Assembly: GCA_010015655.1 (NCBI GenBank) | Contig: ML976664.1 | Span: forward strand, 186,001-250,000 | DNA: 64,000 nucleotides | Direction of reading: 5' to 3' | Source of the DNA: Bimuria novae-zelandiae CBS 107.79 | Lineage: Eukaryota; Ascomycota; Dothideomycetes; Pleosporales; Didymosphaeriaceae | Made by a program: the position numbers and the translations under genes | The notes under the pieces: model-generated | What the model saw: only the letters and a program-made list of their open reading frames with translations | What the model was told of the DNA's origin: nothing | Databases searched by the model: none | Shown here: piece after piece, positions 20,841 through 32,800 of the stretch | How positions within the stretch are numbered: the stretch's first letter is position 1 | Layout of the letters: each line of letters begins with the position of its first letter

Positions 20841-22629
20841 CTATCCCGTTCCAGCGCCGCTCGCCCGACCTCTAACAATGCCCAAGCCCCTAGGTCCTCC
20901 GTTGTTATCGCTCACACTGCTCCTGCGATTGAACGATCGACCCATGCTTTCACTCCTTGAGCTATCCATGCTCCTCCGCATGCTAGAACTGCTGCTGCGC
21001 CGCCTCGCTCTCCGAGCTTCGTCTGGGTCGTGTGGATTCAAGCCGCTCACTCGAGCGAAGAGGTTGAGGATGTCTGTGAGACTGACAACACCACTGAGAC
21101 GACCCGAGAGGCTAGCGCCTGGTATAGCGGATGCGGAGATGGCGGGGGCGGCAGTGCCGGAGAGAAGTGGAGAGGCTGATGAGACTGCTGCCGGGGCTGC
21201 CGCAGGGAGAGGCGCGCTGAGGATGGGTAGTGACATGACGGTGGGGTTGACAGACGGGGTTGGTGGGCCAGATGACGCGGGCGATGGAGCATCGACGATC
21301 CACATGCGGTGGGAGCGGGTGGCGACAAGTTTAGCGACGGTATGAGCGAGGGTCGAGTAGGGTGTGATGTGGAATACAGGGAAGGAGTCCTTGCCGTCGT
21401 TGACACCGCGTTCGCTAAGAATGACACCTATGAAGTGAATGCAGGAAGAACGGAGCAGTGGAAGTGAGGTCGTTTTTGTGAGGAGCTACAAGAGTCAGCT
21501 TCTAATTAGTTTTTGAACATGCTGGAGAGTACTAACTCGGACGTCAACTTGTGAGATGTTGCCAATGACATTGCTTTGAGCGTCCAAAACCGGTAGAGAG
21601 GTAACGCCTTCGTTGTTCATAAGTTCGAGTGCGTCGGTCAAAGGCTTGTCGCCGCTGAACCTCGTTAGCAAATGCTAAAAGTTTGGGCACTGGATTGTGA
21701 ACACTGAAGTGACTCAAACCATAATGTAGGGAGTGACGACTTACTTGATAGCGATGACTGACTGCGTTCCCAGGTTCAAATCCTTGATTAGAGAGGGATA
21801 CAGCTGATTTACCGCGGGGAAGCTTTGCCGGTTGTCCCAGAAGAACTGCAACAACCGGAGTTGGGTGAGTATACCGAGCACATGCGAAGTACCCTCTTTC
21901 ACAATCAAGACGCGATGCACACCGCTTCCAAAAACTTCCATGGCCTTGGTCAAGTCGGCCGACTCAGGTAGCGTAATCAACGGCTCCTTCCTGCCCAGCT
22001 CCTTCACATCTTTCAGTGGTATTGGTTTCCCTTCTCGGCCCTTTTTAGCGAGTTCGTCGAAGCTCTTCACGTCTCCTTCATCGGGGTGTGCCAGGCCGAC
22101 CACGAGGAGTAGGTAGCTGTTCAGATCGCTATAATCGAAGGTGCCAACGGCGGTAGATGACGACTTGTCTTCGCGGAGCAAGATAACGTTGGGCGAACCG
22201 GATGTTATGAGCAACTTTCCGAGGTCAGTTTTGATCCCTTTTTTTCAAATGCGTGTAGTTTTCACTTACGTTCGTCGCCTCCTCTACACTAGTATCTAGC
22301 TCCGCGAAGCGCACCTGTTTCTCGTCCACCACCTCCCCCACCTTGACCGTTTTCCAGTCCCGCCCCGCAAACATGGGGTCACCGCCCTTCGTCGGCGGGT
22401 TGTTCAGCAACTCCTGTAGCGCCTGCTGCGTGAGGGACGGCTGGCGGGAGGCGCGCGGTGAGTGCGGTAGATTGCGCATGTTCTCCGCGAAGCTCGAGCG
22501 GTGACTCGTCGTGTGCGGGCTCGGGCTCGTGCCTATTTGAATCGGTGCCGGCGGCGATCGCGGCGTCGAGGCATTGGGGATGGTGCGCAGCGGCGTGGGA
22601 GCGTCTTTCTTGGGGTCCTGGTCCGCCAT
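20841..22629 (-). CDS. SDS23/Moc1-like CBS-domain protein
   Basis: Four exons (22270-22629, 21745-22214, 21537-21654, 20841-21485) encode 530 residues, close to yeast Sds23. The start is the ATG at 22629 (MADQDPKKD). A disordered Ser/Pro N-terminus ([20 protein letters not shown]) is followed by CBS-type repeats. The first begins [14 protein letters not shown]; then come [20 protein letters not shown] and [17 protein letters not shown]. The later part has [20 protein letters not shown] and [20 protein letters not shown]. The C-terminal CBS part ([20 protein letters not shown], near 21300) is interrupted by an Ala/Pro/Ser insert before [21 protein letters not shown]. The tail is Arg/Ser-rich. 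In yeasts the family restrains PP2A/PP1-type phosphatases and supports APC/C function and nutrient-stress division. Introns of 55, 90 and 51 bp all keep the frame. Confidence 0.9.
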
Positions 22630-23606
22630 TGCGGCCGTGGCGAGGAAGGTGTGCGGTGCGGGGTGCGCGGGGTGACCTGACGATAGGCGGGCTGCAGATT
22701 TGCGTATGAGTTGTGCAAGCAAAGGCGTCAAGATTCAACAAGTATACCAAGGTAGCTCAATACGGGCTGCGTTGTCTCTGGCAAGGCTGTCACCAAGTGC
22801 ACGAGCAAACACGGATGATGTGTAAGAAGCTCGCTGCCTCGCGACTTCTTCCTCGACCCGCAAACAGAAGGCCCGCCTCGCCTGATTGGCTGCAAGGCCA
22901 GACCGATATCATCTTGGGCGTGCCCTGTCGTGATCATCAAGAGCTAATCCCGACGTAAACATGCATACATTACCTTTGGAGAGCAAATGTCTTGGGTCCT
23001 GAATTATTCGTAGCCAGACGAGACATTCACATGTTAGCGTGGCCTGTCAATGAATGAAGTTGACATCATCGCTGCTTCCAGTGTAACGCTGCCAGCCAAT
23101 CAATTGCTGAGTACAGTGACTATTCTAGTGAGGTGCGCCTTCACAGAGAGCATTGCTATTGCTAACGACGACGACTGAAACGTTGCCCAATAACATCGAG
23201 AGTTGACATGTTCAAAGGACAATTGCCTTACCTCCGTAGCAGCAATCTCGAGTGCTTGGTCGATATCAAAAGGCCGTGGCCATCACGATCAAGCGTGAAA
23301 AAACGGATGGAGTAGGCAAGAGAATTGATCCTGAATTCATACCCAAACTTGTGGTTCCAAAACTCAACTGCTTCCTTGGTACGCGCCCAGTTCCGACACT
23401 CAAGACACCGCTCCTACGAAACTGAGTCGTTAAAGGTAAACTTGCTCTTTGCAATAGGTACATTCGAAGTACTGCCAAAACCATCTGTCAGTCGTAAAAC
23501 TCAGCGCTCATTTTCTTCCCAGCTCCCATATCCAGGAACCGACCGGGTTCGAAGGTACTAATCGCGCATGCAACAAACGTTCCGATCAAGCTAACTACGC
23601 ACAAAT
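22630..23606. other. Intergenic, no gene recognised
   Basis: About 1 kb between the SDS23-like 5' end and the metacaspase 3' end. It carries only short open frames with no recognisable family. Confidence 0.5.
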
Positions 23607-25176
23607 TTACATTCGGTATTGGAGGTTCACATCTATGAAGCAGGTCAGCACTAATTCCCAATATTCTGTTCGCCTTGGAGACTTACCCAGAGGATGACTG
23701 CAGCTCAACTGCGGCTTCTGAGTGTACTTGCTCTCGAGCTCGTCACGAATGCTGTTCAGAAGCTGCACGTAGCTCTGGTTCGGGTTCTTCTTCAGCGAAT
23801 TGATGAAAGCCCAGGACATGGCACCGGTAGCCTGTCCAGCAATCGACGCATCGGCAGATGTCTGTGTATCTTTCGATCCACTCCACATGATTACATCTGC
23901 CGGGCTGGTCTTTGTCCTTAAATTCTTTTGGTACACGTCGTCGCCACGCGTGACCTTCTTAAACAGACTGCTGGCCGTTGACATCATGCCGCCAATATCG
24001 TTGCGGGCGTAAGATGACACAATGCCCAGCAAGCCTTGTCCAGCTTCCTTCGCCAGATTTGGCTCCTTGACGACACCGGCTGTGGAGTAGATGTATGGCA
24101 AGTCGAGCGCTGATCCAGAGTGGCAGGAGTCAAAGATGGCTGTTAATCGGACGCCCGGTTGCAAAGGAGAGACCATTATTCGGTGCATCTCGTCATCGAC
24201 AATGTGCCCTGCCGTCCGGAAATCGACGGGGTAGATGACCTCGTCGTAGCCGTCTTCTTCGTCCCCGTCAAGATCCTTTGTCTGTCCGCCGTGTCCTGCC
24301 ATTGTCAGTTTGATTCACCTCTCCATGCTATGCAGTCTCGTACCTGAGTAATGAAAGAATAACGAGTCGTTCGGCCGAGCATCCTTCACCAGCCAATGCA
24401 TTGCCCGGAGTATATTAGCTTTGGTTGGTTGGCTCATGGGATTCTGTTGGTCGTCGGTCAAGAGTACCATGTCCTCCCGCTTGTAACTGAAGTGGTTGTT
24501 CAAGTATGTGCTCATGTTCTTCACGTCGTTTATGCAACCCCGAAGTTGTCCACGTTGACCGAAGTAGTTGATACCGATGAGTAGCGCTTTCCTACGTCCA
24601 GTGCAGGCCGAGTATTGGAACGAGTAGCCACTCGGCGCACCATGGCCGAATCCCTGAGGCGTTGCTGGAGGAGGTGGAGGACCACCGGGGCTGTTAAATT
24701 GTTGCTGGGCTGCGTCGAAGGTCAGTCTAGGCTCACCAAAGAGAGGGATGCACATACGCGGCGGCGCATTGTACTGTTGTGGAGGAGGATGTTGCTGTGG
24801 TGGTGGTGTTCCGTAGCCGTACTGCTGTGGTGGCGGGGTCTACGTGTGCGTCAGCTTTCCAGTTCCTTACAACGCTCGCCTTCCACTCTCACACGCACCT
24901 GTTGATATCCGTATTGTTGCGGCGGCGGTGGGCCCTGTTGATATCCGCCATTATACGGCGGCTGTGGTGAGGGTGAAGGTTGATATCCGCCATATTGCTG
25001 CGGAGGCCTGCCCATGATCCGTCAGCAATGCCTTAAGTTACATCAGATGCCACCACTCACGGAGCACCGTAGTTCGGCGCTGGATAGGCCTGCGGCGGGC
25101 CGTAGTTCTGCTGTGGAGGCGGAGCGCCGTAGTTTGGGGCGCCGTTGTGGTGCTGCTGGCCCGGAAAGTAAGACAT
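23607..25176 (-). CDS. Type I metacaspase (YCA1/MCA1 family)
   Basis: Six exons (25061-25176, 24899-25007, 24758-24839, 24344-24709, 23687-24295, 23607-23632) encode 435 residues. The N-terminus is a Gln/Tyr/Pro/Gly-rich low-complexity prodomain ([20 protein letters not shown]). The caspase-like domain follows ([20 protein letters not shown]). The catalytic dyad is visible: His226 in FFHYSGHGG and Cys282 in [13 protein letters not shown]. The end is [16 protein letters not shown], with the last exon after the intron 23633-23686. Metacaspases are Ca-dependent Arg/Lys-specific cysteine peptidases acting in proteostasis, ageing and stress-linked death in fungi. Every intron join is in frame and the prodomain is split over three short exons, as is common in filamentous fungi. 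Confidence 0.93.
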
Positions 25177-27379
25177 GGTGTTGTTGCGGTCTCTGGAGCC
25201 TGTGGCTGGTGAAGGACGGCGCGTCGATCCGAACGGGAGGGGATGATGCGAGGTCGGCAGACCCAACTAGGCGCTCAAGCGGCGAAGAGCTCGTGGAATA
25301 GCGCGCTTGTTGTTGCGGCTCGTGTCTGGGAAATTTGCGTGCGTGTGTAGGACCGACGAGGTTGTACGAGGAGGAGGATGTGTGACCGGAAGTCAGAAGC
25401 TTCTGCTACTGTGCGGCTGACGGGCGTGGCTCGAGATTTTTGCTGTTTGCGGATAAGACGGCGGGGTCGGCCTCTGTCTGCCCGCAATTGGCTACAAGAC
25501 CGGGTCCAAGCGGTGTGAAGACGAACTGCACCAGTGCGGGACGATCTGCTGGCCACAAGAAAGGGAATTGCGAACGAAGATCACCGCGAGATAGGGAAGC
25601 GCCTGGGACGAATGGGACTTTAAGGGGTAGGACGTGTGGGGTTTTGGGTTAGATGCCGTCGTGAGTCCGGGTACGCGTCCGTTGCTAGTGTTTGGAGGCG
25701 TCAAAGGTGGATATGGCATTTGTTGTTAATTCTGCCTTGAATAAAAACAAAAGACTATCTTCAATTCATGTGCATTACACCATAAATATATAGCAATTGC
25801 GCTGAGTGTTACACGTAAATTTTGTGAATGATGCACGCACTGGCCTCCACGGCCCCTTGACGGCGATGAACCCATGCCTCCACTCGAACCACGACAATTC
25901 GAGCCGCCTTCTCCCATGCTTGCTCACTGCCCTATCTGCAAAGCCACTGCCCAAAAGATCAACCCATACTCATTTCCACCACACGCGTGGGCCGTCCGAT
26001 CCTACGCGGTCTAGCTCCCATGCACGATGGAATCTTCTTACCGCTTCAAATCTTCAAAGCCTTGCGTATTAACGAATCAGGTAGGCAAACAAGGCATCTG
26101 CGCTGTCGTGCATAAGCGTCTTCGGATAGAGCAAGCCACGCCTGGTACGCGAGTATGCGATCTCGTACCTACGGGCATGCCGAGTGTGGCACGGTGAGGC
26201 CCGTGTGGATATCCAGTTCGACACATACAAGAGTAACAATAGTTGCTAATCTACGTAGGCCAGGCATAATTCCAGTACTATTGAAACCTACCTAAGTACG
26301 CTTGAAATGTTAAATAAACCTGCGGTAAGCTACCCATCCTAAACCCTTGTTTGAGCTCGGCGTCGCTCCCCTCCAATCATTTCCCGTCTCGCTCGACCCA
26401 ATCCGCAACCCTTTCTGATCTCTCCCGCTAGCCCGCCTGCTCCGCCTGTGCGAAAGAAACAGCTAATAAAGGGTCCAGGCCCGCTATATTGGGTTTTGTG
26501 GCTTGCGTCGGCCCCCTAAGCGAGCGGTCTTCACCGAGCCCAACCTCCATAGACTCAGACCTACGATATGTTGCACTGAGCTGGCAGATACGTGCAGGAC
26601 TGTGGTAATATGGGCCAATGAGAGATAAGGACGAGGTTTAGGGTGCGCGGTCATCGTGGCATCGTAGGTGCAGGGCTAGATGATGCTAGGAGCGCTGCGA
26701 TTGCGCAAAGAACCTGGGGAAGCTGTCTGAGCCGCTATGTACGCTGATGTTGGGTGGTCGGCGCGGGGAGAGCTATTTGGAGGTATGTGTGCAGGCGCGT
26801 TGGGTAATGTGAATTGTAACTGAGGAGATGGACACGGCAATGGGTAGCCGCTCACGCATCTGTGAAGTCGCGAGGTGCTCTGAGCTACCCCACGATGTAT
26901 GCTGCGGCGTTGAGCTCCCTTAATCAACTTCTAATTTGCGAATTTGCTTTTTATGCTTTCTCACGATTCGTATGCGCCACGCGCAATGTACTATAGATAA
27001 GTACACAGAAAACGACTCTCCACCACTTCTCCTTACCAACTACTTTTGACGCGAAGCCCTCTCTCATCACCCAAAAACAACACGAAACCCTGATCACTTA
27101 TCCCCCAGACCAGGCACAATAGACGTCGCGGTACCAATGTGTCAAGCAATCTCATCATCCGCCGACATACCCCCGCGTCCACAGTACTCAGCCTCACGGC
27201 TTGGCCGTAAGCAGCGACCGCCGAACCGATCGCAATAGTACCATTAGTGAATACACGCGTAAAACGTACCTGCATGGTCTGACATCAGACAGGACGAGAA
27301 AATCTTCCTTGACTCCGTTCCACGTGGGAGTGGGGCTGATCTGCGGTGAAGGCTAGGTCCTGGAAATAGAAGACGCTCT
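25177..27379. other. Long intergenic region, no gene recognised
   Basis: About 2.2 kb between the metacaspase promoter side and the Tc1/mariner element. A few open frames of 60-95 codons occur on either strand, but none shows family motifs or plausible splicing partners. No tRNA-like or repeat structure was found. Confidence 0.45.
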
Positions 27380-27381
27380 TA

Positions 27382-27418
27382 CAATGGGTGGAAAAAAGTG
27401 GACTATCGCTCACGTGAA
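27382..27418 (+). repeat. Left 37-bp terminal inverted repeat of the Tc1/mariner element
   Basis: Exact reverse complement of 29125-29161. The boundary is set by the flanking TA and by the divergence inside after ...CACGTGAA. Confidence 0.95.
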
Positions 27419-27540
27419 CTGCCAAGGCGCTAGTTATCTTATCAATAAGGGCACTTGGTCCGTGCCTCAGCTCCAAACTGAACACCAGGACTCTATCACC
27501 ACCTCGTATATAGCGATTTTTTTCGCCAACAACACCCATT

Positions 27541-29028
27541 ATGCCACCTCAACGCACTAGCGGCCGCCCGAACGACTCTCGCAACCTTACAGAGGCTCAG
27601 AAAGGTGCTATCGTAGCCCTACGCAAGCTCTCGAACACTGAATACGCCTATATCGCTGGCGCGATGGGTTTGAGCATCTCAACACCACAGAAAGTCTTCA
27701 AGAAGGTTGAAAAGGCTTGTGCGGAGGCCTCGCTTAACCCATCGCTTAATAATTTGCTAGCTAAAGTCCATGCTACCCGTATCGGTCCCCCTAGAGCTAA
27801 ACCTAAGGTACGTAACGGCAGCAAGCTTAGTGCTTAAATACGCAACGCTATTATATAATTTAGCACTTACGATATTAAAGAATCGACCCGCCACGTCCTC
27901 CAAGAGGTCGGGATTACAGTAAGCCGTCCTACACTAGTCAAAATTGCTCACGAGCACCGCGATCACGACCACACCTACGCTATTATACGAGGTGTACGCC
28001 CAAAGAAGCCTAAGCTTGACGACGACAATATACGCAACCAAGAGCGCTACGTTGCCTAGATCCTTACTGCACACAAGCGCTTTGCTCCTAAGCTTATATT
28101 TGTTTGCTACGACGAAACTAGCAAATTAATTAGAGGCAGGAATCTTCGCGGAGGTAAGCAGTACGTTTAGAGGGCACGTGGCGCTCTAGCTAATAAATAC
28201 GCCCTCCCGTATTGCCTACCCTCTTTCAGCCTTATAATCTGCGCTGCTACGTCTACCGATACTACTATTCGCAGTCTAAAACGCCTATGTTTAGTATGGG
28301 TGGCAAAGGAGGAGGAGGATCGCGAGGAGACACTTAAGCGCGTACGTAAAGCTAATAAAAGGGCTCGCAAATTAATTAATAATAAGAAGGCCCGTGTAAA
28401 CGTTACTAGCACCTAGGAGGAGCGTGCTCTTAGTAAAATTAATTATAATATCCTTTACCGTAACAAGGCTACTAAGGCTGCTAATTAAGCTACTAGTAAA
28501 AAGGGAGGAGCCCTCTGGGCTAGTTACAAAAACCCTGTTACTCCTAATAAGTTCTTTAAATACGAGGACTTTATATACAAAAGTGGGAAGGGCATGAACG
28601 GGATCTAGTACGCTAAACAGGTGCTTAAGGACGTTGTTTTTCCCTACTACGAAGCTGTACGCGCCAACAACCCTTGTGCTTAGGTATTCTTAGTGCAAGA
28701 TAACGTCTACCTCTATAGCCTAGGGCTCCGATATTGCGCACCCGAAATTAAAGAGAAGGACATACGCTTTACTCCGCACTCTCCTAACTCACCTAATCTA
28801 TACCTAATTAAGCGCTGTTTTGGCAGGCTTAAGGGTTTTTTAGAGGACTACAAAGTAAAGAGCGCGTTAAAACAAGCCAAAAACAATACGGTGGCATTTG
28901 TACAATCTGTTTGGCAGGAAGATGAGACGATAAGGCAATATATGGCTTATTAACTCTATCCTAATCACTTTCGTAATGTGGCTAAAGCTTGTGAAAAAGC
29001 TAATTATAATAATAACTTTACGGCATAA
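27541..29028 (+). pseudogene. Tc1/mariner transposase, inactivated by RIP-type stops
   Basis: A single frame of 496 codons from ATG 27541 holds about nine internal stops, all TAA or TAG and none TGA. This fits C-to-T change at CpA (Gln codons) and G-to-A change on the other strand. The first 98 codons are intact and encode a helix-turn-helix-like start (LTEAQKGAIVALRKLSNTEY). DDE-region motifs are visible: KLIFVCYDETS, VFLVQDNVYLYS and FTPHSPNSPNLYLIKRCFGR. The last corresponds to the family's SPDLNPIE-type motif, with several residues changed. Not functional as it stands. Confidence 0.88.
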
Positions 29029-29124
29029 TTTAAATACCTTTACATCTAGTATATTGCTGCTTAAAAGCTACTTTGATGGTAAATTCACGATGTAGCTGAA
29101 ATTTTCGGTGTTCAGCCAAGGAAT

Positions 29125-29161
29125 TTCACGTGAGCGATAGTCCACTTTTTTCCACCCATTG
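29125..29161 (-). repeat. Right 37-bp terminal inverted repeat of the Tc1/mariner element
   Basis: Exact reverse complement of 27382-27418, followed by the TA duplication. Confidence 0.95.
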
Positions 29162-29163
29162 TA

Positions 29164-29564
29164 AGGGCACAGTGTAGCACCTGCAGTGACGTAACCGCTT
29201 ATCACAAGGAGCGACTGGGCTGGTAACAGCCCTCAAATCATACCAGGATACTGGTCACTGGTAAAGATTCGCTTCGGACTGTGAGGTTGTACCGTCACCT
29301 ACTCCCGCACGATGAAAATATACGGCCTGACAAGAACATTATCCTCCATCGGAGGATGGGTATATCATTACACTACTTCCCTCTAAACCCTCCGAGATGC
29401 CCGGTATCCATTGAATGCGTCATCGTACAAAGGTGAAAATGTGCCAGCATAAATATAGCGTCCAGTACTGCCTCGCACGGCCCGTTCAATCGTCCTTCGC
29501 AAGTCATCGAACCAAAAGTGAAGATAGTGACGCACAACCCGCTATGCAATGAAGATGAAAGAAA
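29164..29564. other. Short intergenic stretch
   Basis: About 400 bases between the Tc1/mariner element and a small open frame. Nothing recognisable. Confidence 0.45.
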
Positions 29565-29765
29565 TTATCGATACCACCATACACCGTAGGTCGCAAACAT
29601 GCCGAAACAAAAAAGAAACGTAAAGATTACAAAGTGGGTAATGTTGGTCAAGCAATCGAAGAAGGCCGATCCCGTGCCCCCATTTTCGGCCTCGACGAGT
29701 GCAGCTTCTTTAGTCGTCGCATAGTACGCCGGAGAGGGGTGAGCCCTATTCAACGTAAACATCAT
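29565..29765 (-). CDS. Possible 66-residue single-pass membrane protein
   Basis: An ATG-initiated frame ends 41 bases downstream of the Sec7 gene stop, on the same strand. The C-terminal half is a hydrophobic segment (THFVIFTFLFCFGMFATYGVWW), preceded by a polar, acidic N-terminus. No homologue is recognised. It might be a small membrane protein, part of the Sec7 3' UTR, or chance. The tight spacing gives little room for its own promoter. Confidence 0.3.
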   Translation of the reverse strand: MMFTLNRAHPSPAYYATTKEAALVEAENGGTGSAFFDCLTNITHFVIFTFLFCFGMFATYGVWWYR

Positions 29766-29806
29766 CTGTTAGTTACATAATACGAAAGTGAGAAAGGAAA
29801 AGTATA

Positions 29807-32800
29807 TCAGGAGACGGGCTTGGAAGCTTGGAGGGCTTCGCTCGCACCATCATAATCTCTAGCCGGCGATGGCTTGTTCGCTCTGGTCAGAACATCGTCG
29901 ATTTGATCCTCGCTTGTTTGGCGCTCTGCATATATTTTATTCTTCAACGCTTGCGCGGCGGTGAGGGAGTCGATGTATGTGCGGAACTTGACGATTTCGC
30001 GCAAAAGGTAGGAGGACTTGCGCTCCCAATTGGCCATTGCCTTCGCGGCGTTGGGATGGCGTGGAGAATACTGATGACATTAGCAAGTCAATGCACTTCT
30101 TTGGAACGAGAACTTACTGCAATGAGCATAGGTGCTCTCAGTTCGTTGTGACGAGATAACTCTTCTTCAATATTCTTTACGTAGTCCGTCAAGGCGCGGA
30201 GCTGATCCACTTCCATCAGGTTACTGGCCATCATGCTTGACGTCGGTGGACTCCAGTCATTCAGGTTGACTTTGTCACCTGGGAGACGAGCTCTGACCGT
30301 TCCCGTCGCTTGGTCCACGGAGCTGCGCATTGAACTCGCCATACTAGGACGAGGGACGTGGCCATGAGCTGATGCGTTGCTCTGCGGGCGTATCAGAGCT
30401 GTGTTGATGACATTCTCGCCCCACCCATACTCCATGTTGCTGACCCCGCCCGTGAGCGGTTCCTTTGATAACCTGGCGGACCAGTAGTTGGCGGTTGACA
30501 CGAATTCTCGAATGATATCAGGCGTGCCAACCTGGAACAGATGAACAGCTCCGGTCGGGAGAGATAAAGCCCACACATGCGGACGGGACTTCGAGTAACC
30601 GGGCGGGGGAAGAGCGCTGGCGATGGTCTGACGCAAAAGGAAGCTGTCGAGTGCCTCCGCATTATCCATCCAGTTACCGCCGCCAACTACCCCACCAGTA
30701 GAAGGACGTGACTTCTTTTGCCGCATTGATTTTGCATTCATGTTGAAAGAAAAGAGGCGCATGTAGCCTTTTTCGATAACGGCGAAGCACTCGTTCCATG
30801 TCCGATCTTTTGCCTTTTTGTCCAACGCCTCAAGGTGGTGTTTGTGCTTTAATATGCCTTCCTTTGCCCATGGTGCGCCAGTGAGCTCTAGGGTTTCGTC
30901 TTCGAGAAGCGGTGCGACGCGAGTAAACTCCTCGTCACTAGCGATGGTCATTCCTTCCTCTCGAATGATCGCTTGTGAAAGTGCATTGGCGAACCCAATA
31001 GCTTGCTGGTAGTCGCCATGGGCAAAGTGAGAGCCAAGCGATTCCATCGACATGGATGTCTGAGTCTTCCCATATGAGTACCTGCTCCAGGTGCTTGAGC
31101 CTGCCGGGCTCCAGACAGACTGATCGTCCAGGCTGGTTCGACTGGAAGCAACGGTCGATGCCGGATACAAGCGTGGCCGTGAGCGCGTCTTGGAATTCCA
31201 ACTCTTTCCCATACTGCGGAAGTCGGTTTGAGATCGTCCACGGCAGCTCGCATTCTCAGAAGGAGCTTTGCTTAGCACACTCGGTGTGCGGCGGAGCATA
31301 CCGCTGACAGAGAGATTGTTACTTGAAGGTTGCTCATGAACCTGTAATGACGAGGCGCCGTGTAAGGGTAGCCGCTGCTTGCGGATGGAGTCGTAAAATT
31401 CCTTAAGCACAGTCTCAACATGGAACTCCCAACCCTTCAACGGCCCGTTATAAGGGGCGCCAACGAGAAGGTTAGCTTCGGAAACCGCAGAGTCGAATAA
31501 GATGCCTTCCGAACCACTGCGATGCTGGGGCCGGAGTGAAAGCCGGCTTCGAGCTCTCCTATTTTCCAAAGGCTCCTCGGCTGCATCTGCAGGGAACCCA
31601 ACATTGTCGGCCGATGGAGAGGTAGGTTCTGACCTGTCGTTATTCCAGGGGTTGTTCCACGGCAACGATCCTCTCCTGAACTGAGTTGACTGCGGCCGGA
31701 GCGTTTCTTCGGCATCTCTTAGAGCATCTTTGCATACACGAACGACAGTTGGGAGTGTGTTCTTAACGAATTGGCTCCGAGTCATTCGTGACTCAATGTC
31801 GGCGACATGCAAATCAGTATTGAGTAAGAGAATCGAATAACATATAGTGTGAACGACGTCTGTTCCATCGTCAGCGAAGTTTCTTACAGAGGTGTGCAAC
31901 ACTCACCAATCGCCTTGAAGCCGTGACTAGGGTTGCACTGGCACCAACGCTCCGACAAACTCATGAGTATCCGGTCAACCTGCTGAGTCTCTGCTTTCAG
32001 CACAATCTTTCCACAGAGGTCACGCATGGCGGCGAGAATATTGAAGCCTGTCCAGTCGAATAGCTCCATGAACGCTTTTCGTATTCGCGTACTCGTTGCT
32101 GCAATGTCACCCAACTCGGCAGCTGCGGCGCCCTTTTGCACCGACGGGTCGTCGCCGTTGAAAATGCGGAAAGCGCGTTCACGGTCAGCGTCGCTGGGCT
32201 CGGCATCGCGGACGCGATGTTCGACAATAGCAGGCATGACATCAGAATCTTGGGTCTCTACCTGCACCGTTGGGAGGCTGGCAGCTGAATGAGCCAGGTC
32301 GTTCGCAGAATCTGGGGCGGTTTCTGGCGGGGAAGTGGGCAGCTCTTTCTCCAAGGGCGTCTGTGATGAACGTGCGCCTTCCAGAGGAAGCGTCAGGTCT
32401 TCGACATCGACACCTGCGAGTCCCTCTTCGGATGACGTGGGCTCAAGCCAGACGCGCCGGGACCGACCTGTGCTCCTCTTTCGGGTGGGTGCTTGCTCTT
32501 CCTTGTGACTAGGTGCGGTGATGACCCACCCATCTTCCTCCACCTCGGCCTCAGACGTGGAGTGGGACGAAGACGAGGTTAGCGCATTGGCACTGCCCGT
32601 CACAGGCCCAAGCAGTTTGCTGTTTTTTTGCTCGCTACGGTCGCTCTTGCTTCCCGTGTTGGGCGGGAGTGGAAACTCAGGTGCAGTGGGGCTGCCCGTA
32701 GGCCTCGGTGTTCCATCCGCACCGCCAAACGCACCCAGTTCGCCCGATGGTGTTGCACGACCGCTACGATCTTCGTTGCAGCTACTGCTGTCTGCAAGGA

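Larger units (their letters stand above)
27382..29161 (+). mobile_element. Tc1/mariner-type DNA transposon, RIP-mutated but with perfect ends
   Basis: 1780-bp element flanked by TA (27380-27381 and 29162-29163). The 37-bp terminal inverted repeats (27382-27418 and 29125-29161) are identical and begin CAATGGGTGGAAAAAAGTGG. The interior carries one plus-strand transposase frame full of TAG and TAA stops. The TA target, size and DDE-type transposase place it in the Tc1/mariner superfamily. It sits in gene space between the metacaspase and Sec7 genes. Confidence 0.93.

Noticed and set aside
13353..29806. Biosynthetic gene cluster
   Set aside because: The neighbours are housekeeping, wall and regulatory genes; no polyketide, peptide or terpene synthase is present.
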